NCBI RefSeq assembly: GCF_043555875.1
Contig: NZ_JBIGHW010000016.1
Coordinates: forward strand, 16,897-80,896
DNA from: Pelomonas margarita
GTDB taxonomy: Bacteria; Pseudomonadota; Gammaproteobacteria; Burkholderiales; Burkholderiaceae_C
Reading direction: 5' to 3'
DNA length: 64,000 nt
The position numbers and the translations under genes were made by a program. This document shows, piece by piece, positions 1 through 8,665 of the stretch; the first letter of the stretch is position 1; every line of letters starts with the position of its first letter. The notes beneath the pieces are model-generated. The model saw nothing but the letters and a program-made list of their open reading frames with translations, did not search any database and had not been told where the DNA came from.

Positions 1-657
1 GAGGGGCGCGCCGAGGTCAACCGGCTGGTCTGCGGGGTCACGGCGAGCCTGGCCTTGATTGATGCCGCCATCGCGGCGCAGGCCGATGCCATCCTCGTGC
101 ACCACGGCCTGTTCTGGCGTGGCCAGGACGGCCGCGTGACCGGCTGGATGAAGCAGCGCCTGGCCCGTCTCATCCAGCACGACATCAGCCTGTTCGCTTA
201 CCACCTGCCGCTGGACGCCCACCCCGAGCTGGGCAACAACGCGCAGCTGGGCCGGCGCCTGGGCTGGATGGCCGATGGCCGCTTCGGCGATCAGGACCTG
301 GGCTTCACGGCGGCTGTCGAGCCGACGACGCTGGCGGCCGTGAGCGCGCAGCTGCGCACGCTGACCGGGCGTGACGTGACCGCCGTCAAAGGCGATGGCC
401 GGCCGTTGCGCCGCGTGGCCTGGTGCAGTGGCGGGGCGCAGGGTTATTTCGAGTCGGCCATCGCGGCCGGGGCCGATGTCTTCATCACCGGCGAAATCTC
501 CGAGCCCCAGGCCCACTACGCCCGAGAGACCGGCGTGGCCTTCATCGCTGCCGGCCACCACGCCACCGAGCGCTACGGCGTGCAGGGCGTGGGCGAGCGC
601 GTGGCGGCCGAGTTGGGCCTGGAGGTGCGCTTCATCGACGTGCCCAATCCTGCCTGA
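1..657 (+). CDS. Nif3-like dinuclear metal centre protein (YbgI/DUF34), 5' end outside window
   Basis: This is a Nif3/YbgI (DUF34) protein, a conserved family that forms toroidal hexamers around a dinuclear metal site. Its physiological role is not settled, although GTP cyclohydrolase I type 2 is a common annotation. The reading frame is open from base 1, and the residues before the first possible internal start (TTG at 55) already match the family (GVTASLALIDAA), so the gene begins upstream of the window. The metal-binding HHGLFW motif is visible, followed by AYHLPLDAH, and the C-terminal half carries the ITGEISEPQAHYA and GHHATERYGVQ segments that close the metal site. About 220 residues are present. 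It reads towards the membrane protein at 773. The family is certain; the exact biochemical role is not. Confidence 0.93.
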   Translation, partial: EGRAEVNRLVCGVTASLALIDAAIAAQADAILVHHGLFWRGQDGRVTGWMKQRLARLIQHDISLFAYHLPLDAHPELGNNAQLGRRLGWMADGRFGDQDLGFTAAVEPTTLAAVSAQLRTLTGRDVTAVKGDGRPLRRVAWCSGGAQGYFESAIAAGADVFITGEISEPQAHYARETGVAFIAAGHHATERYGVQGVGERVAAELGLEVRFIDVPNPA

Positions 658-772
658 CTCCGGCCTAACCCTGGCGTAACGCGGCGGCCCGTGGCCGCCC
701 CTAGCATGCGGCGATGAATTCGCTCGCCTGCTGCTGCCCCGCACTTCCGCCGATCGAGGCGCCGCGCGAGGG

Positions 773-1423
773 GTGTGGCGCAACGTCGCTGTCGGTTTGA
801 GCGCCGCCGTGTCGTGGCGGCCCGGCGCGCCGGTGCGGCGCCGGCGGGCGGTGATGCTGGCCGTACTGATGGGGCACGCCGTGCTCTTGCTGCTGTTCTG
901 GCAGGAGCGCCTGCGGCCTGCTGCCAGCAGCGAGGTCCGGCGGGCGCTGGCGCTGCGGCTGGTGGCGCCCTCGCAGCCGCAGCGCCAGCGCCGCATGCAG
1001 GCCGAGGCGCCGCGTTGGCCGGGCCTGCTGTCCAACGTGCCGTCCGTTGCGCCACCGGACTTCACGGTGGCCGCCACCGCTGCGACCGGCCCGAGTGCCG
1101 ATGCCGCACCGGCCGGTACGCCTGGCGCGGCGCTCTCGCCGGCGCGGCCGGCCTCGGGTGGTGCGCCGCTGGACCTGCGGCCGCGTGCCGAGGTGCTGCG
1201 GGGCGCGCTCGCCAACCCGGCCACCACCGATCCGCGCAGCAACACGCCCCGACCCACTGTTGAGGAGCGCATCGCCATGGGGCTGGACCTTGACCTGTGC
1301 GTCAAGCTCGAGCGTGATGCGCAAGGGGTGGTGACGCGCCGCATGGGCCGCATGGCGCGCACGCTGACGCATCTGCAGGCCACGCAGGGCGTGGGCGCCA
1401 AGGACGTGCGGACCTGCCAGTAG
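773..1423 (+). CDS. Hypothetical membrane-anchored protein
   Basis: I do not recognise this 216-residue protein. It has a basic N-terminus followed by one hydrophobic segment at about residues 27-43 (AVMLAVLMGHAVLLLLFW), then an Arg/Gln stretch, an Ala/Pro-rich linker, and a small C-terminal domain with VEERIAMGLDLDLCVKLERD. The layout resembles the membrane-anchored N-terminus of TonB- or FimV-like periplasmic proteins: one inner-membrane anchor, a Pro/Ala spacer, and a short periplasmic domain with two cysteines. The start is uncertain. GTG at 773 is the best upstream choice, but an ATG at 853 just inside the hydrophobic segment is possible. It lies 115 bp after the Nif3-like gene and ends 3 bp from the convergent M14 peptidase gene. 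Confidence 0.6.
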   Translation: MWRNVAVGLSAAVSWRPGAPVRRRRAVMLAVLMGHAVLLLLFWQERLRPAASSEVRRALALRLVAPSQPQRQRRMQAEAPRWPGLLSNVPSVAPPDFTVAATAATGPSADAAPAGTPGAALSPARPASGGAPLDLRPRAEVLRGALANPATTDPRSNTPRPTVEERIAMGLDLDLCVKLERDAQGVVTRRMGRMARTLTHLQATQGVGAKDVRTCQ

Positions 1424-1426
1424 CTG

Positions 1427-2347
1427 TCAATCGGGGGCCGACAGCGCGTAGGCGATGGCCGCCCGCACGGCAGCGACCTGTGCATCCAGGCATTGCTGCG
1501 GCGTCGTGCGTGGGCTGTCGGGGTAGACCTCGGTCGTGGTGCTGAAGCGCGCCGCCGTGATGGCGGCACACAGCCCCTTGCGGGTCACGGCATAGCTGAT
1601 GACGCCAGGCGACTGCAGTGGGCAGCCGATGATGAGGCCGTGGGCGTCAGGCGGCGCGATGTGGGTGACGCGGGCGACGGCTTCGATGACGGCTTGCTGG
1701 AATGCGGGCTGGGGGCGGTCGGCGTCGTCGACGAGGTAGAAGCCGTCGGGCACGGTGTCCGGCACGAAGGCCTCGCCGTCGCGGGCGGCCAGCGCGGGGC
1801 GGAACTCGCCCTCGTCGCTGTCGGTGGTCTCGTGCAGGTCGATGTGCAGCCGCGTGCGGCCGTGCAGCGGTGCCAGCAGCGCCACCAGCGCCGCCGACTC
1901 GCCGGCGGGGCTGTGCGGGCGGAAGTTCCGGTTGGGGTCCAGCGCATCGGGGTTCCAGCGCTGCACGCGTTCGTAGGCCCAGGGGCTGACGCAGGGCACG
2001 GCCAGCAGGTTGGCCTGGCCGGCGGTTTCGGTGCCGTGGTCGCTCAGGAACTGCAGGGCGCCGTGCACGCCGCTGGTCTCGTAGCCATGCACGCCACCGG
2101 TGATCACCAGCGTGGGCAGGTCGTCGCGCCAGCCGCGGCTGCGCACGGCCAGCAGCGGGAAGCGCTCGCCGTCGTAGACCAGCGCACCGTACTCGCTGAT
2201 GTCGAAGGCCTGGCGCAGCGGCTCGAGGGCAGCCAGCACGTCGTCGGCGTAGCTGCGCTGCCTGACGACGCGGGCGCGCCAGGCGGCCACCTCGGCAGGC
2301 CCCCAGGGCTGGCCGGGTGTGCCGATGGGGTAGGGGGGCAGGGTCAA
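1427..2347 (-). CDS. M14-family zinc metallopeptidase
   Basis: This is a 306-residue M14 (carboxypeptidase A superfamily) zinc hydrolase. The zinc ligands appear in order: GGVHGYE (His and Glu, around residue 86) and HIDLHE (His, around 167). The family's NRNF substrate-binding motif lies between them, and the TTEVY segment near residue 270 supplies the likely catalytic Glu. There is no signal peptide, so a cytoplasmic peptidase or a deacylase-type (succinylglutamate desuccinylase/aspartoacylase-like) activity is likely; the substrate cannot be told from sequence. The start is a TTG at 2347 with a good GGAGAAG ribosome binding site upstream. It is divergent from the pdxA-family gene, with a 72 bp shared promoter region. 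Confidence 0.85.
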   Translation of the reverse strand: MTLPPYPIGTPGQPWGPAEVAAWRARVVRQRSYADDVLAALEPLRQAFDISEYGALVYDGERFPLLAVRSRGWRDDLPTLVITGGVHGYETSGVHGALQFLSDHGTETAGQANLLAVPCVSPWAYERVQRWNPDALDPNRNFRPHSPAGESAALVALLAPLHGRTRLHIDLHETTDSDEGEFRPALAARDGEAFVPDTVPDGFYLVDDADRPQPAFQQAVIEAVARVTHIAPPDAHGLIIGCPLQSPGVISYAVTRKGLCAAITAARFSTTTEVYPDSPRTTPQQCLDAQVAAVRAAIAYALSAPD

Positions 2348-2419
2348 GGGCTTCTCCGGCGCTGCAAGGGTGGCCGGCAGTCTGCCAGCGGCTGGGGCGG
2401 TGCGATGAAAGAATGCGTC

Positions 2420-3421
2420 ATGTCTTCAGCGTCCCACCTTCCCCTGCCTATCGTCATCAGCATGGGCGACGCCTGCGGCATCGGCCCCGAGATCATCGCC
2501 AGCCTGTGGCGCCGCGAGGCACCGCGCGAAGCCGTCGTGGTGGGCGATGTGGCCGTGATGCGCCGTGCCGTGGCGATGACGGGCGGCGGGCTGGCGGTGC
2601 TGCAGCTCACGTCGCTGGCCGAGCACGACCGCGTGCCGCCGCGCTGCGTGCCTGTCTGGCAACCCGAAGGCCTGCCGGCGGGGCTGGGTGAATTGCCTCT
2701 CGGGCAGGTGGACGCGCGCGCTGGGGGGGCGGCCGCCTTGTGCATCGACGCGGCGGCGGCGCAAGTCCAGGCCGGGCGGGCGCGGGCGCTGGTCACGGCG
2801 CCCATCCACAAGGAGGCCCTGCATGCGGCCGGCTCGCCGTTCCCCGGGCACACCGAGATGCTGCAGGCGCTGGCCGGCGGGGCGCCGGTGCGCATGATGT
2901 TGGCCAACGAGGAGCTGCGCACGGTGCTGGTCACCATCCACTGCGCGCTGCGCGATGCCATCGCGCGCGTGACCCGGGCCAGCGTGCTGGAGACGGTGCG
3001 TATCACCGGCGCCGCGCTGCAGCGCATGGGCATCGCGGCGCCGCGCATCGCGGTGGCCGGGCTGAACCCGCATGCGGGCGAGGGAGGCTTGTTCGGCGAC
3101 GAGGAGATCCACCACATCGCGCCGGCCATCGCCGATGCGCGCGCGCTGGGTCTGGACGCGACCGGCCCCCATGCGCCGGACACGGTCTTCATGCGTGCGC
3201 GGCGCGGCGAGTTCGACGTGGTCGTCGCGATGACGCACGACCACGGGCTGATCCCCGTCAAGTACCTGGGCGTGGAGCAGGGCGTCAACGTGACGCTAGG
3301 TCTGCCCTTCGTGCGCACCAGCCCCGATCACGGCACGGCGTTCGACATCGCCGGGCGCGGCATTGCCGACCCGGCCAGCCTCGCGGCGGCGTTGGCGATG
3401 GCGAGGCGATTGACCGTCTGA
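2420..3421 (+). CDS. pdxA: PdxA-family 4-phosphohydroxy-L-threonine dehydrogenase
   Basis: PdxA oxidises 4-phosphohydroxy-L-threonine with NAD(P)+ in the deoxyxylulose-5-phosphate-dependent route to pyridoxal phosphate. The protein has 333 residues from the ATG at 2420, close to the family length; an in-frame ATG at 2405 would add five residues. Recognisable segments are the N-terminal MGDACGIGPEI, TAPIHKEAL, FPGHTEML (metal His), GLNPHAGEGGLFG, THDHGLIPVKY (metal His) and LPFVRTSPDHGTAFDIAG. Cysteine replaces the proline or alanine usual before GIGPE, and the HDHG segment is intermediate between classical PdxA and the PdxA2 branch (4-phospho-D-threonate/erythronate dehydrogenases). It stands alone, unlike the usual surA-pdxA-ksgA arrangement, so a catabolic PdxA2-like role is a real alternative. 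Confidence 0.82.
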   Translation: MSSASHLPLPIVISMGDACGIGPEIIASLWRREAPREAVVVGDVAVMRRAVAMTGGGLAVLQLTSLAEHDRVPPRCVPVWQPEGLPAGLGELPLGQVDARAGGAAALCIDAAAAQVQAGRARALVTAPIHKEALHAAGSPFPGHTEMLQALAGGAPVRMMLANEELRTVLVTIHCALRDAIARVTRASVLETVRITGAALQRMGIAAPRIAVAGLNPHAGEGGLFGDEEIHHIAPAIADARALGLDATGPHAPDTVFMRARRGEFDVVVAMTHDHGLIPVKYLGVEQGVNVTLGLPFVRTSPDHGTAFDIAGRGIADPASLAAALAMARRLTV

Positions 3422-3522
3422 CGACGCTGGCGGCTCAATGACGCAAGGGGCGGCGTCCCCGCGGGGAACCGATCAGGCTCGCGCCCGTTCAGCTGCGAGA
3501 CTGGGCGAGGCGCCTGTTCACT

Positions 3523-5892
3523 TCAGCGCGCCGGTGTGAGCGCGGCGAGCTGCGCGCGGGCGCGGGCCGTGGCGCGCTCCAGCAGGTGGGCAGTCTCGTA
3601 GGCGCGCATGCGGCCGGCCTCGCACAGCTTCTTCAGCATGCGGGCGGTCATGGTGACCGTTTCCTGGTGGCGGTTGCCGTGCGTGAAGATGAAGAAGCTG
3701 CGGCCCGCGCTGATGTGGGCCAGGCGCATTTTCTGCCACTCGGTGCCGGTGTGCATCTGGTATGCGAAGCCCAGCTGCATGTTGTCCACCAGCAGCGCGC
3801 CGCCGCTGGGTTCGGCGGCGCTCTCGGCGGCGGGCAGGCCGTCGATGGAGATGTCCACGGCCCGCAGCGGCTCGGCGGCGGCGGCGGCGTCGTTGCCGGA
3901 CAGATCCAGGTCCAGCTCGCCGTGCCAGTCCACGGTGGATTCCTCGACCAGGCCCAGGCTCTTGGCTTCGGCCGGGGTCAGCCGCTGACTGGCATCCAGG
4001 TCGCCCGGTAGCGTCTCGCCGGCCATGGGCTTGGCCAGGTCGGCCTCAGCCGGTGGCGGCACGCCGAAGATCTGGTCGAGCTGCTTGATCAGCAAGTTGG
4101 TGTCCAGCGCGCTGGGGGCCTGGCCCTTCAGCGACTCGGCATGCGCCGGCAGCAGCGCGCCGAAGAAGTCCTTGCGCGGCGCGTCGGGCCAGCGGATCAG
4201 GTCCAGCCCCTCGTTCAGCGTGCGCATCAGGTTGGGCAGCTCGCGCAGGAAGTCGGCACGGGCGGCCGTGCCGCTCTTGGGCTGCACGCTCATGACCAGG
4301 CTGCGGCCCAGCGTGCGCAGGCGTAGCGCACGTTCAGGCGCCCCTTCGCGCGAGGCCAGCACGATGGCCTGGCTCCAGACCTGGGCCAGGAAGTTGCGCA
4401 GGAAGTCCTGCATCGGCACACGCGCAAGCTGCTGCTGCAGTTGCAGTGCATAGCGCTGTTGCAGGCGCAGGTCGGTTTCGCGGCGCTCGACGACGGCGGC
4501 CGCGTCGCCCGAGGCCTTCAGCGTGACGCGGGTCTGCTCGGCGATGAAGGCTTCCAGGTCGTCCAGCTTGGACGTGTAAACGTCCATGCGGTCGAAGTCA
4601 CCCTGCGTGACGTCTTGCACCAGGTCGCGCACATGGGCCAGGAAAGCCCGGCCCGGGTCTTCGCTGAAGTCGTCGAACGCGCAGGCCAGCGAGGCCAGTC
4701 GGTTGACGAACTGGCGCACCGGGTGGCGGCGCGACGAGAAGAAGGTCTCGTCGCCCAGCGCCGCGCGCAGCACGGGAAGCTGTAGTCGCGCCAGCAGGCG
4801 CGCCATCTGCGGCGGCACCTTGGGGTCGGAGAGGATCTGGTCGAACAGACTGCTGACGACGTCGATCACCATGTGGTCCAGCCGGCCCGTGGCAGCCTGG
4901 CGCAGCTCGTCTCGGTGCAGCTGGATCAGGTTGGGCGGCAGCGGCAGCTGGCCCCAGGCGCTGGGTTCGCCGGACAGCGTGTCCAGCCCCATGCGGCTGG
5001 AGTGGCCGCTGTCGTGAGCGTCGAAGGCTGCAGGCGTCTGGGCCAGTCGGCGCAGCAGATCCATCATGTGCGGGTCGACACGGCCGATGCCCGCGCCCAT
5101 GCCGCCACGGCCGCCGAAGCTGCCGCCCATCATGCTGCGGCCCAGCCCGCCATGACCCGAGCCGATGGGGCCGCCGCGGGTGGACATGCCGCCGTGGCTG
5201 GAATCGAACTCGGCATGCTGGCTGGTGGCGCCGCTGAGCGTGCCGTGCCGCGATGCGCCATCCGGCGTCGCCCGCACGCGCAGGTCCTGCGGCCGCAGCC
5301 CGCGTGAGCGCAGCAGCTCGGCGATGTCGGCATAGCAGCCGCGCATCTCCTGGGCCAGCGAGCGGGTCAGCTCGTCGGTCAGCGTCTGGCGCGTCAGCGG
5401 GTCGTCGGTGATGGCCTGCACGGCGTCCAGCAGCGCCTGGCCGATGAGCTCAGGCCGCAGCGGGTTGCGCTCGCCGACCTGGATGCCCGAGATGTAGGAC
5501 TCGACTTCGCGCAGCTCCCACTCGCTGTGGTGGCCGATAGCCAGGCCGATGCGGTCCGCGGCGACGAGGTTGTTGACCTGGTCGTCGTCCATCAGCGACA
5601 GCTCGCCCCAGTCCTTCTTGCCGGCCGGCGCCGTCTCAGGTTTGACGCCCGACTGCTCGGTCGTGACCTGGCGGCGCAGGCTTTGCAGGAAGCGCTGTGA
5701 GAACGTGCCTTGCTGCTGCCTGAAGACGAACTGCGCGGCCAGCAAGGCGTCGCGGCGCTTGATCTGCCCGGCGGACAGTGCCGACAGGCCCAGGCCCTCG
5801 GCGCAGCGCTCCGCCGCCTGCTCGCCCGCCAACCGTATGCGTGTCAGCGAAGCTTCAAGGTGGGGATTCAGGCGAATCTCGGGCGCGTTCAT
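3523..5892 (-). CDS. DUF1631 domain protein
   Basis: This 789-residue cytoplasmic protein belongs to DUF1631, a family found mostly in beta- and gammaproteobacteria and without an assigned function; some databases mislabel it thymidine phosphorylase. The helical N-terminal part carries the family segment DDDQVNNLVAADRIG. A Gly/Met/Ser-rich low-complexity insert sits at about residues 235-270, followed by long helical regions. The C-terminus has the conserved block LQLGFAYQMHTGTEWQKMRLAHI near residue 700, which resembles a PilZ-like beta segment. I chose the ATG at 5892; a TTG ten codons upstream is in frame. The gene is convergent with pdxA and lies 130 bp downstream of mscL, separated from it by an intrinsic terminator. 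Confidence 0.85.
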   Translation of the reverse strand: MNAPEIRLNPHLEASLTRIRLAGEQAAERCAEGLGLSALSAGQIKRRDALLAAQFVFRQQQGTFSQRFLQSLRRQVTTEQSGVKPETAPAGKKDWGELSLMDDDQVNNLVAADRIGLAIGHHSEWELREVESYISGIQVGERNPLRPELIGQALLDAVQAITDDPLTRQTLTDELTRSLAQEMRGCYADIAELLRSRGLRPQDLRVRATPDGASRHGTLSGATSQHAEFDSSHGGMSTRGGPIGSGHGGLGRSMMGGSFGGRGGMGAGIGRVDPHMMDLLRRLAQTPAAFDAHDSGHSSRMGLDTLSGEPSAWGQLPLPPNLIQLHRDELRQAATGRLDHMVIDVVSSLFDQILSDPKVPPQMARLLARLQLPVLRAALGDETFFSSRRHPVRQFVNRLASLACAFDDFSEDPGRAFLAHVRDLVQDVTQGDFDRMDVYTSKLDDLEAFIAEQTRVTLKASGDAAAVVERRETDLRLQQRYALQLQQQLARVPMQDFLRNFLAQVWSQAIVLASREGAPERALRLRTLGRSLVMSVQPKSGTAARADFLRELPNLMRTLNEGLDLIRWPDAPRKDFFGALLPAHAESLKGQAPSALDTNLLIKQLDQIFGVPPPAEADLAKPMAGETLPGDLDASQRLTPAEAKSLGLVEESTVDWHGELDLDLSGNDAAAAAEPLRAVDISIDGLPAAESAAEPSGGALLVDNMQLGFAYQMHTGTEWQKMRLAHISAGRSFFIFTHGNRHQETVTMTARMLKKLCEAGRMRAYETAHLLERATARARAQLAALTPAR

Positions 5893-5975
5893 CGGGAAAG
5901 TGGGGCGCAGGGCTGCACGCAAAGTATCGCGCCGGCCACAAGCCGGGATTTCCAGCGGGTCGCCAAATCCGTGGC

Positions 5976-6008
5976 AAAAAAAAGCCCGGTAACGATTGTT
6001 TACCGGGT
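5976..6008 (-). terminator. Intrinsic terminator of mscL
   Basis: Read on the minus strand, an 8-bp perfect stem (CCCGGTAA paired with TTACCGGG) with a 7-nt loop is followed by C and a run of eight T. It lies just after the mscL stop at 6023 and before the DUF1631 gene, so it should end the mscL transcript. Confidence 0.9.
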
Positions 6009-6022
6009 GCTTGCAACTGCGA

Positions 6023-6442
6023 TCAGCGCTTGAGCGAGTCGCGGATCTCGCGCAGCAGCTGGATGTCTTCCGGCGTGGGCGGCGGTTCGGCCGGGGCGGC
6101 GGCGGGTTCGCTGCGCTTGAGGCGGTTGATCTGCTTGATCATCAGGAAGATGACAAAAGCCAGGATGATGAAGTTCAGCGACACGGTCATGAAGCTGCCG
6201 TAGGCCAGCACAGCGCCTTCCTTCTTGGCGTCGGCCAGCGTCGTGGCGGTCTGGCCGGCGAGCGGGATGAAGTAGTTGCTGAAGTCCAGCCCGCCGAACA
6301 CCTTGCTGACCACCGGCATGATGACGTCACCGACCAGCGAGTCCACGATCTTGCCGAACGCGCCGCCGATGATGACGCCGACGGCCAGATCGATGACGTT
6401 GCCCTTGACGGCGAACTCCCGGAACTCGGACAAGAAACTCAT
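6023..6442 (-). CDS. mscL: Large-conductance mechanosensitive channel MscL
   Basis: MscL is a homopentameric inner-membrane channel that opens under membrane tension and releases solutes during hypo-osmotic shock. The 139-residue protein starts at the ATG at 6442, which has a GGAG ribosome binding site, and matches the usual 130-145 residue length. It contains the N-terminal amphipathic segment SFLSEFREFAVKGN, the gate-forming TM1 (DLAVGVIIGGAFGKIVDSLV), TM2 (NFIILAFVIFLMIKQINRL), and a C-terminal cytoplasmic helix preceded by a Pro/Ala linker. It is divergent from the petABC operon with 178 bp between and is probably transcribed alone, given the terminator that follows. Confidence 0.97.
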   Translation of the reverse strand: MSFLSEFREFAVKGNVIDLAVGVIIGGAFGKIVDSLVGDVIMPVVSKVFGGLDFSNYFIPLAGQTATTLADAKKEGAVLAYGSFMTVSLNFIILAFVIFLMIKQINRLKRSEPAAAPAEPPPTPEDIQLLREIRDSLKR

Positions 6443-6573
6443 GCGGACTCCTGCAAAAGGGATGGATTGTGAGGGGTGCCGCCGATGTTGACGCCAAGTC
6501 CGCAGGGCCATAAGGCGGGTAAACCTGCGTGCTTTCGCCCGCGCGGCGCGGCGGGGTGCCAGCCAGCCTCCGC

Positions 6574-6579
6574 TAGAAT
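6574..6579 (+). promoter_or_regulatory. petA: Candidate -10 element of petABC
   Basis: TAGAAT, 42 bp before petA, sits in the segment TAGAATCCCCGG. The same 12 bases occur upstream of argJ at 15638. No convincing -35 hexamer is seen, so this is a likely but unproven sigma-70 -10 element. Confidence 0.4.
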
Positions 6580-6620
6580 CCCCGGCTGCCCGAGATCAGA
6601 AGTCTCTTTAGAGGACCCTC

Positions 6621-7217
6621 ATGAGTGACCAGCAAGTGGACCAAGGCAAGCGCACCTGGTTGATCGCAACCGGTTGTGCCGGCGCCGTGGGTGGCGTGGC
6701 AACCGCCGTTCCCTTCGTCAGCACCTTTGCGCCCAGCGAACGAGCCAAGGCCGCCGGCGCGCCGGTCGAGGTGGACATTTCCGGCTTGAAGCCCGGCGAG
6801 AAGCTGACGGTGGAATGGCGCGGCAAGCCGGTCTGGATCGTGCGCCGCACGCCCGAGCAACTGGAAGCGCTCAAGCAGCTCGACGCTGCGCTGGCAGACC
6901 CGAATTCCGATCGCAAGGCCTACCCGACCCCCGATTACGCCAAGAACGGTCATCGCTCCATCAAGCCGGAGTACTTCGTCGCCGTGGGTATCTGCTCGCA
7001 CCTGGGCTGCTCGCCCAGCGACAAGTTCGCCTCGGGCCCGCAGCCGTCGCTGCCGGATGACTGGACGGGCGGCTTCCTGTGCCCCTGCCACGGCTCGACC
7101 TTCGACATGGCCGGCCGCGTCTTCAAGAACAAGCCGGCGCCCGACAACCTCGAAGTGCCGCCCCACATGTACCTTGCCGACACCAAGCTGTTGATCGGCG
7201 AGGACAAGAAGGCCTAA
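6621..7217 (+). CDS. petA: Ubiquinol-cytochrome c reductase Rieske iron-sulfur subunit
   Basis: This is the Rieske [2Fe-2S] subunit of the cytochrome bc1 complex, which takes the first electron from ubiquinol at the Qo site and passes it to cytochrome c1. The 198-residue protein has an N-terminal signal anchor (hydrophobic residues about 12-35) preceded by Lys-Arg-Thr rather than a clean twin-arginine pair. The two cluster-binding boxes are intact: CSHLGC at residues 125-130 and CPCHGS at 154-159, giving two Cys and two His ligands plus the stabilising disulfide. AGAGGA precedes the ATG. It is the first gene of petABC, 21 bp ahead of petB. Confidence 0.98.
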   Translation: MSDQQVDQGKRTWLIATGCAGAVGGVATAVPFVSTFAPSERAKAAGAPVEVDISGLKPGEKLTVEWRGKPVWIVRRTPEQLEALKQLDAALADPNSDRKAYPTPDYAKNGHRSIKPEYFVAVGICSHLGCSPSDKFASGPQPSLPDDWTGGFLCPCHGSTFDMAGRVFKNKPAPDNLEVPPHMYLADTKLLIGEDKKA

Positions 7218-7238
7218 CTAGAACAAACGGGACGACAC

Positions 7239-8645
7239 ATGGCTGAATTCAAGGAAGCTCCCGCAGGCGCATCTGTCGGCGTGAAGACCATGACCTGGCT
7301 GGAGAACCGGTTCCCGACCGCGTTCGACGCCTACAAGGTCCACATGTCGGAGTACTACGCGCCGAAGAACTTCAACTGGTGGTACATCTTCGGCTCGCTG
7401 GCGCTGCTGGTGCTGGTGATCCAGATCGTCACCGGCATCTTCCTCGTGATGCACTACAAGCCGGATGCGGGCCTCGCCTTCGCGTCGGTCGAGTACATCA
7501 TGCGTGACGTGCCCTGGGGTTGGTTGATCCGCTACATGCACTCCACCGGTGCATCGGCCTTCTTTGTTGTCGTCTACCTGCACATGTTCCGTGGCCTGAT
7601 CTACGGCAGCTACCGCAAGCCGCGCGAGCTGGTCTGGATCTTCGGTTGCGCGATCTTCCTGTGCCTGATGGCCGAGGCCTTCATGGGCTACCTGCTGCCC
7701 TGGGGCCAGATGTCGTACTGGGGCGCCCAGGTCATCGTGAACCTGTTCGCGGCCGTGCCCTTCGTTGGTGAAGACCTGGCGCTGATGATCCGCGGCGACT
7801 TCGTCGTCGGCGACGCCACACTGAACCGCTTCTTCAGCTTCCACGTCATCGCCGTGCCGCTGGTGCTGCTGGGCCTCGTGGTCGCCCACCTGCTGGCGCT
7901 GCACGATGTGGGCTCCAACAACCCGGACGGCGTCGAGATCAAGAAGGGCCCGAAGGACGCCAACGGCAAGCCGCTGGACGCCGTGCCTTTCCACCCGTTC
8001 TACTCGGTGCATGACATCTACGGGGTGTGCCTGTTCCTGCTGGCCTTCACGTCGATCGTGTTCTTCGCGCCCGAGTTCGGCGGCTACTTCCTGGAATACA
8101 ACAACTTCATCCCGGCCGACCCGCTGAAGACGCCGGCGCACATCGCGCCTGTCTGGTACTTCACACCGTTCTATTCCATGCTGCGTGCGACCACCGACGT
8201 GATGGTCAACGTGCTGTGCGGCGTCATCGGCCTGGCGGCGGTCGTGAGCTTCCTGAAGGGCAAGTTCGGCGGCCCCGCCAAGATCGCGCTGCTCGTTGGT
8301 GCGCTGGTGCTGATCGGCCTGCTCAAGGTCTTCGACGCCAAGTTCTGGGGCGTGGTCGTCATGGGTGGCGCGGTCGTCATCCTGTTCTTCCTGCCTTGGC
8401 TGGATCACAGCCCGGTCAAGTCCATCCGCTACCGCCCCGACTGGCACAAGTACGTGTACGCCGTGTTCGTCGTGTTCTTCCTGTGGCTGGGCTACCTCGG
8501 CATCCAGCCGCCCAGCGACCTGGGCACGCTGGTGGCGCAGATCGGCACGCTGTTCTACTTCGGTTTCTTCCTGCTGATGCCGTGGTGGAGCCGCCTGGGA
8601 ACGCCCAAGCCGGTGCCCGACCGTGTGACCTTCAACGCCCACTGA
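7239..8645 (+). CDS. petB: Cytochrome b of the bc1 complex
   Basis: Cytochrome b carries hemes bL and bH and both quinone sites (Qo and Qi) of complex III. The 468-residue polytopic protein shows the two His pairs on the second and fourth helices: one in YMHSTG...YLHMFRG, the other in SFHVIA...AHLLALHDVG. The Qo-site motif reads PVWY rather than PEWY, a change I recall as common in beta- and gammaproteobacterial cytochrome b. The long single chain, without a split into b6 and subunit IV, and additional C-terminal helices are typical of the group. It lies between petA (21 bp gap) and petC (20 bp gap) in one operon. Confidence 0.98.
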   Translation: MAEFKEAPAGASVGVKTMTWLENRFPTAFDAYKVHMSEYYAPKNFNWWYIFGSLALLVLVIQIVTGIFLVMHYKPDAGLAFASVEYIMRDVPWGWLIRYMHSTGASAFFVVVYLHMFRGLIYGSYRKPRELVWIFGCAIFLCLMAEAFMGYLLPWGQMSYWGAQVIVNLFAAVPFVGEDLALMIRGDFVVGDATLNRFFSFHVIAVPLVLLGLVVAHLLALHDVGSNNPDGVEIKKGPKDANGKPLDAVPFHPFYSVHDIYGVCLFLLAFTSIVFFAPEFGGYFLEYNNFIPADPLKTPAHIAPVWYFTPFYSMLRATTDVMVNVLCGVIGLAAVVSFLKGKFGGPAKIALLVGALVLIGLLKVFDAKFWGVVVMGGAVVILFFLPWLDHSPVKSIRYRPDWHKYVYAVFVVFFLWLGYLGIQPPSDLGTLVAQIGTLFYFGFFLLMPWWSRLGTPKPVPDRVTFNAH

Positions 8646-8665
8646 GCCGCGGAGCTAGAACACCA

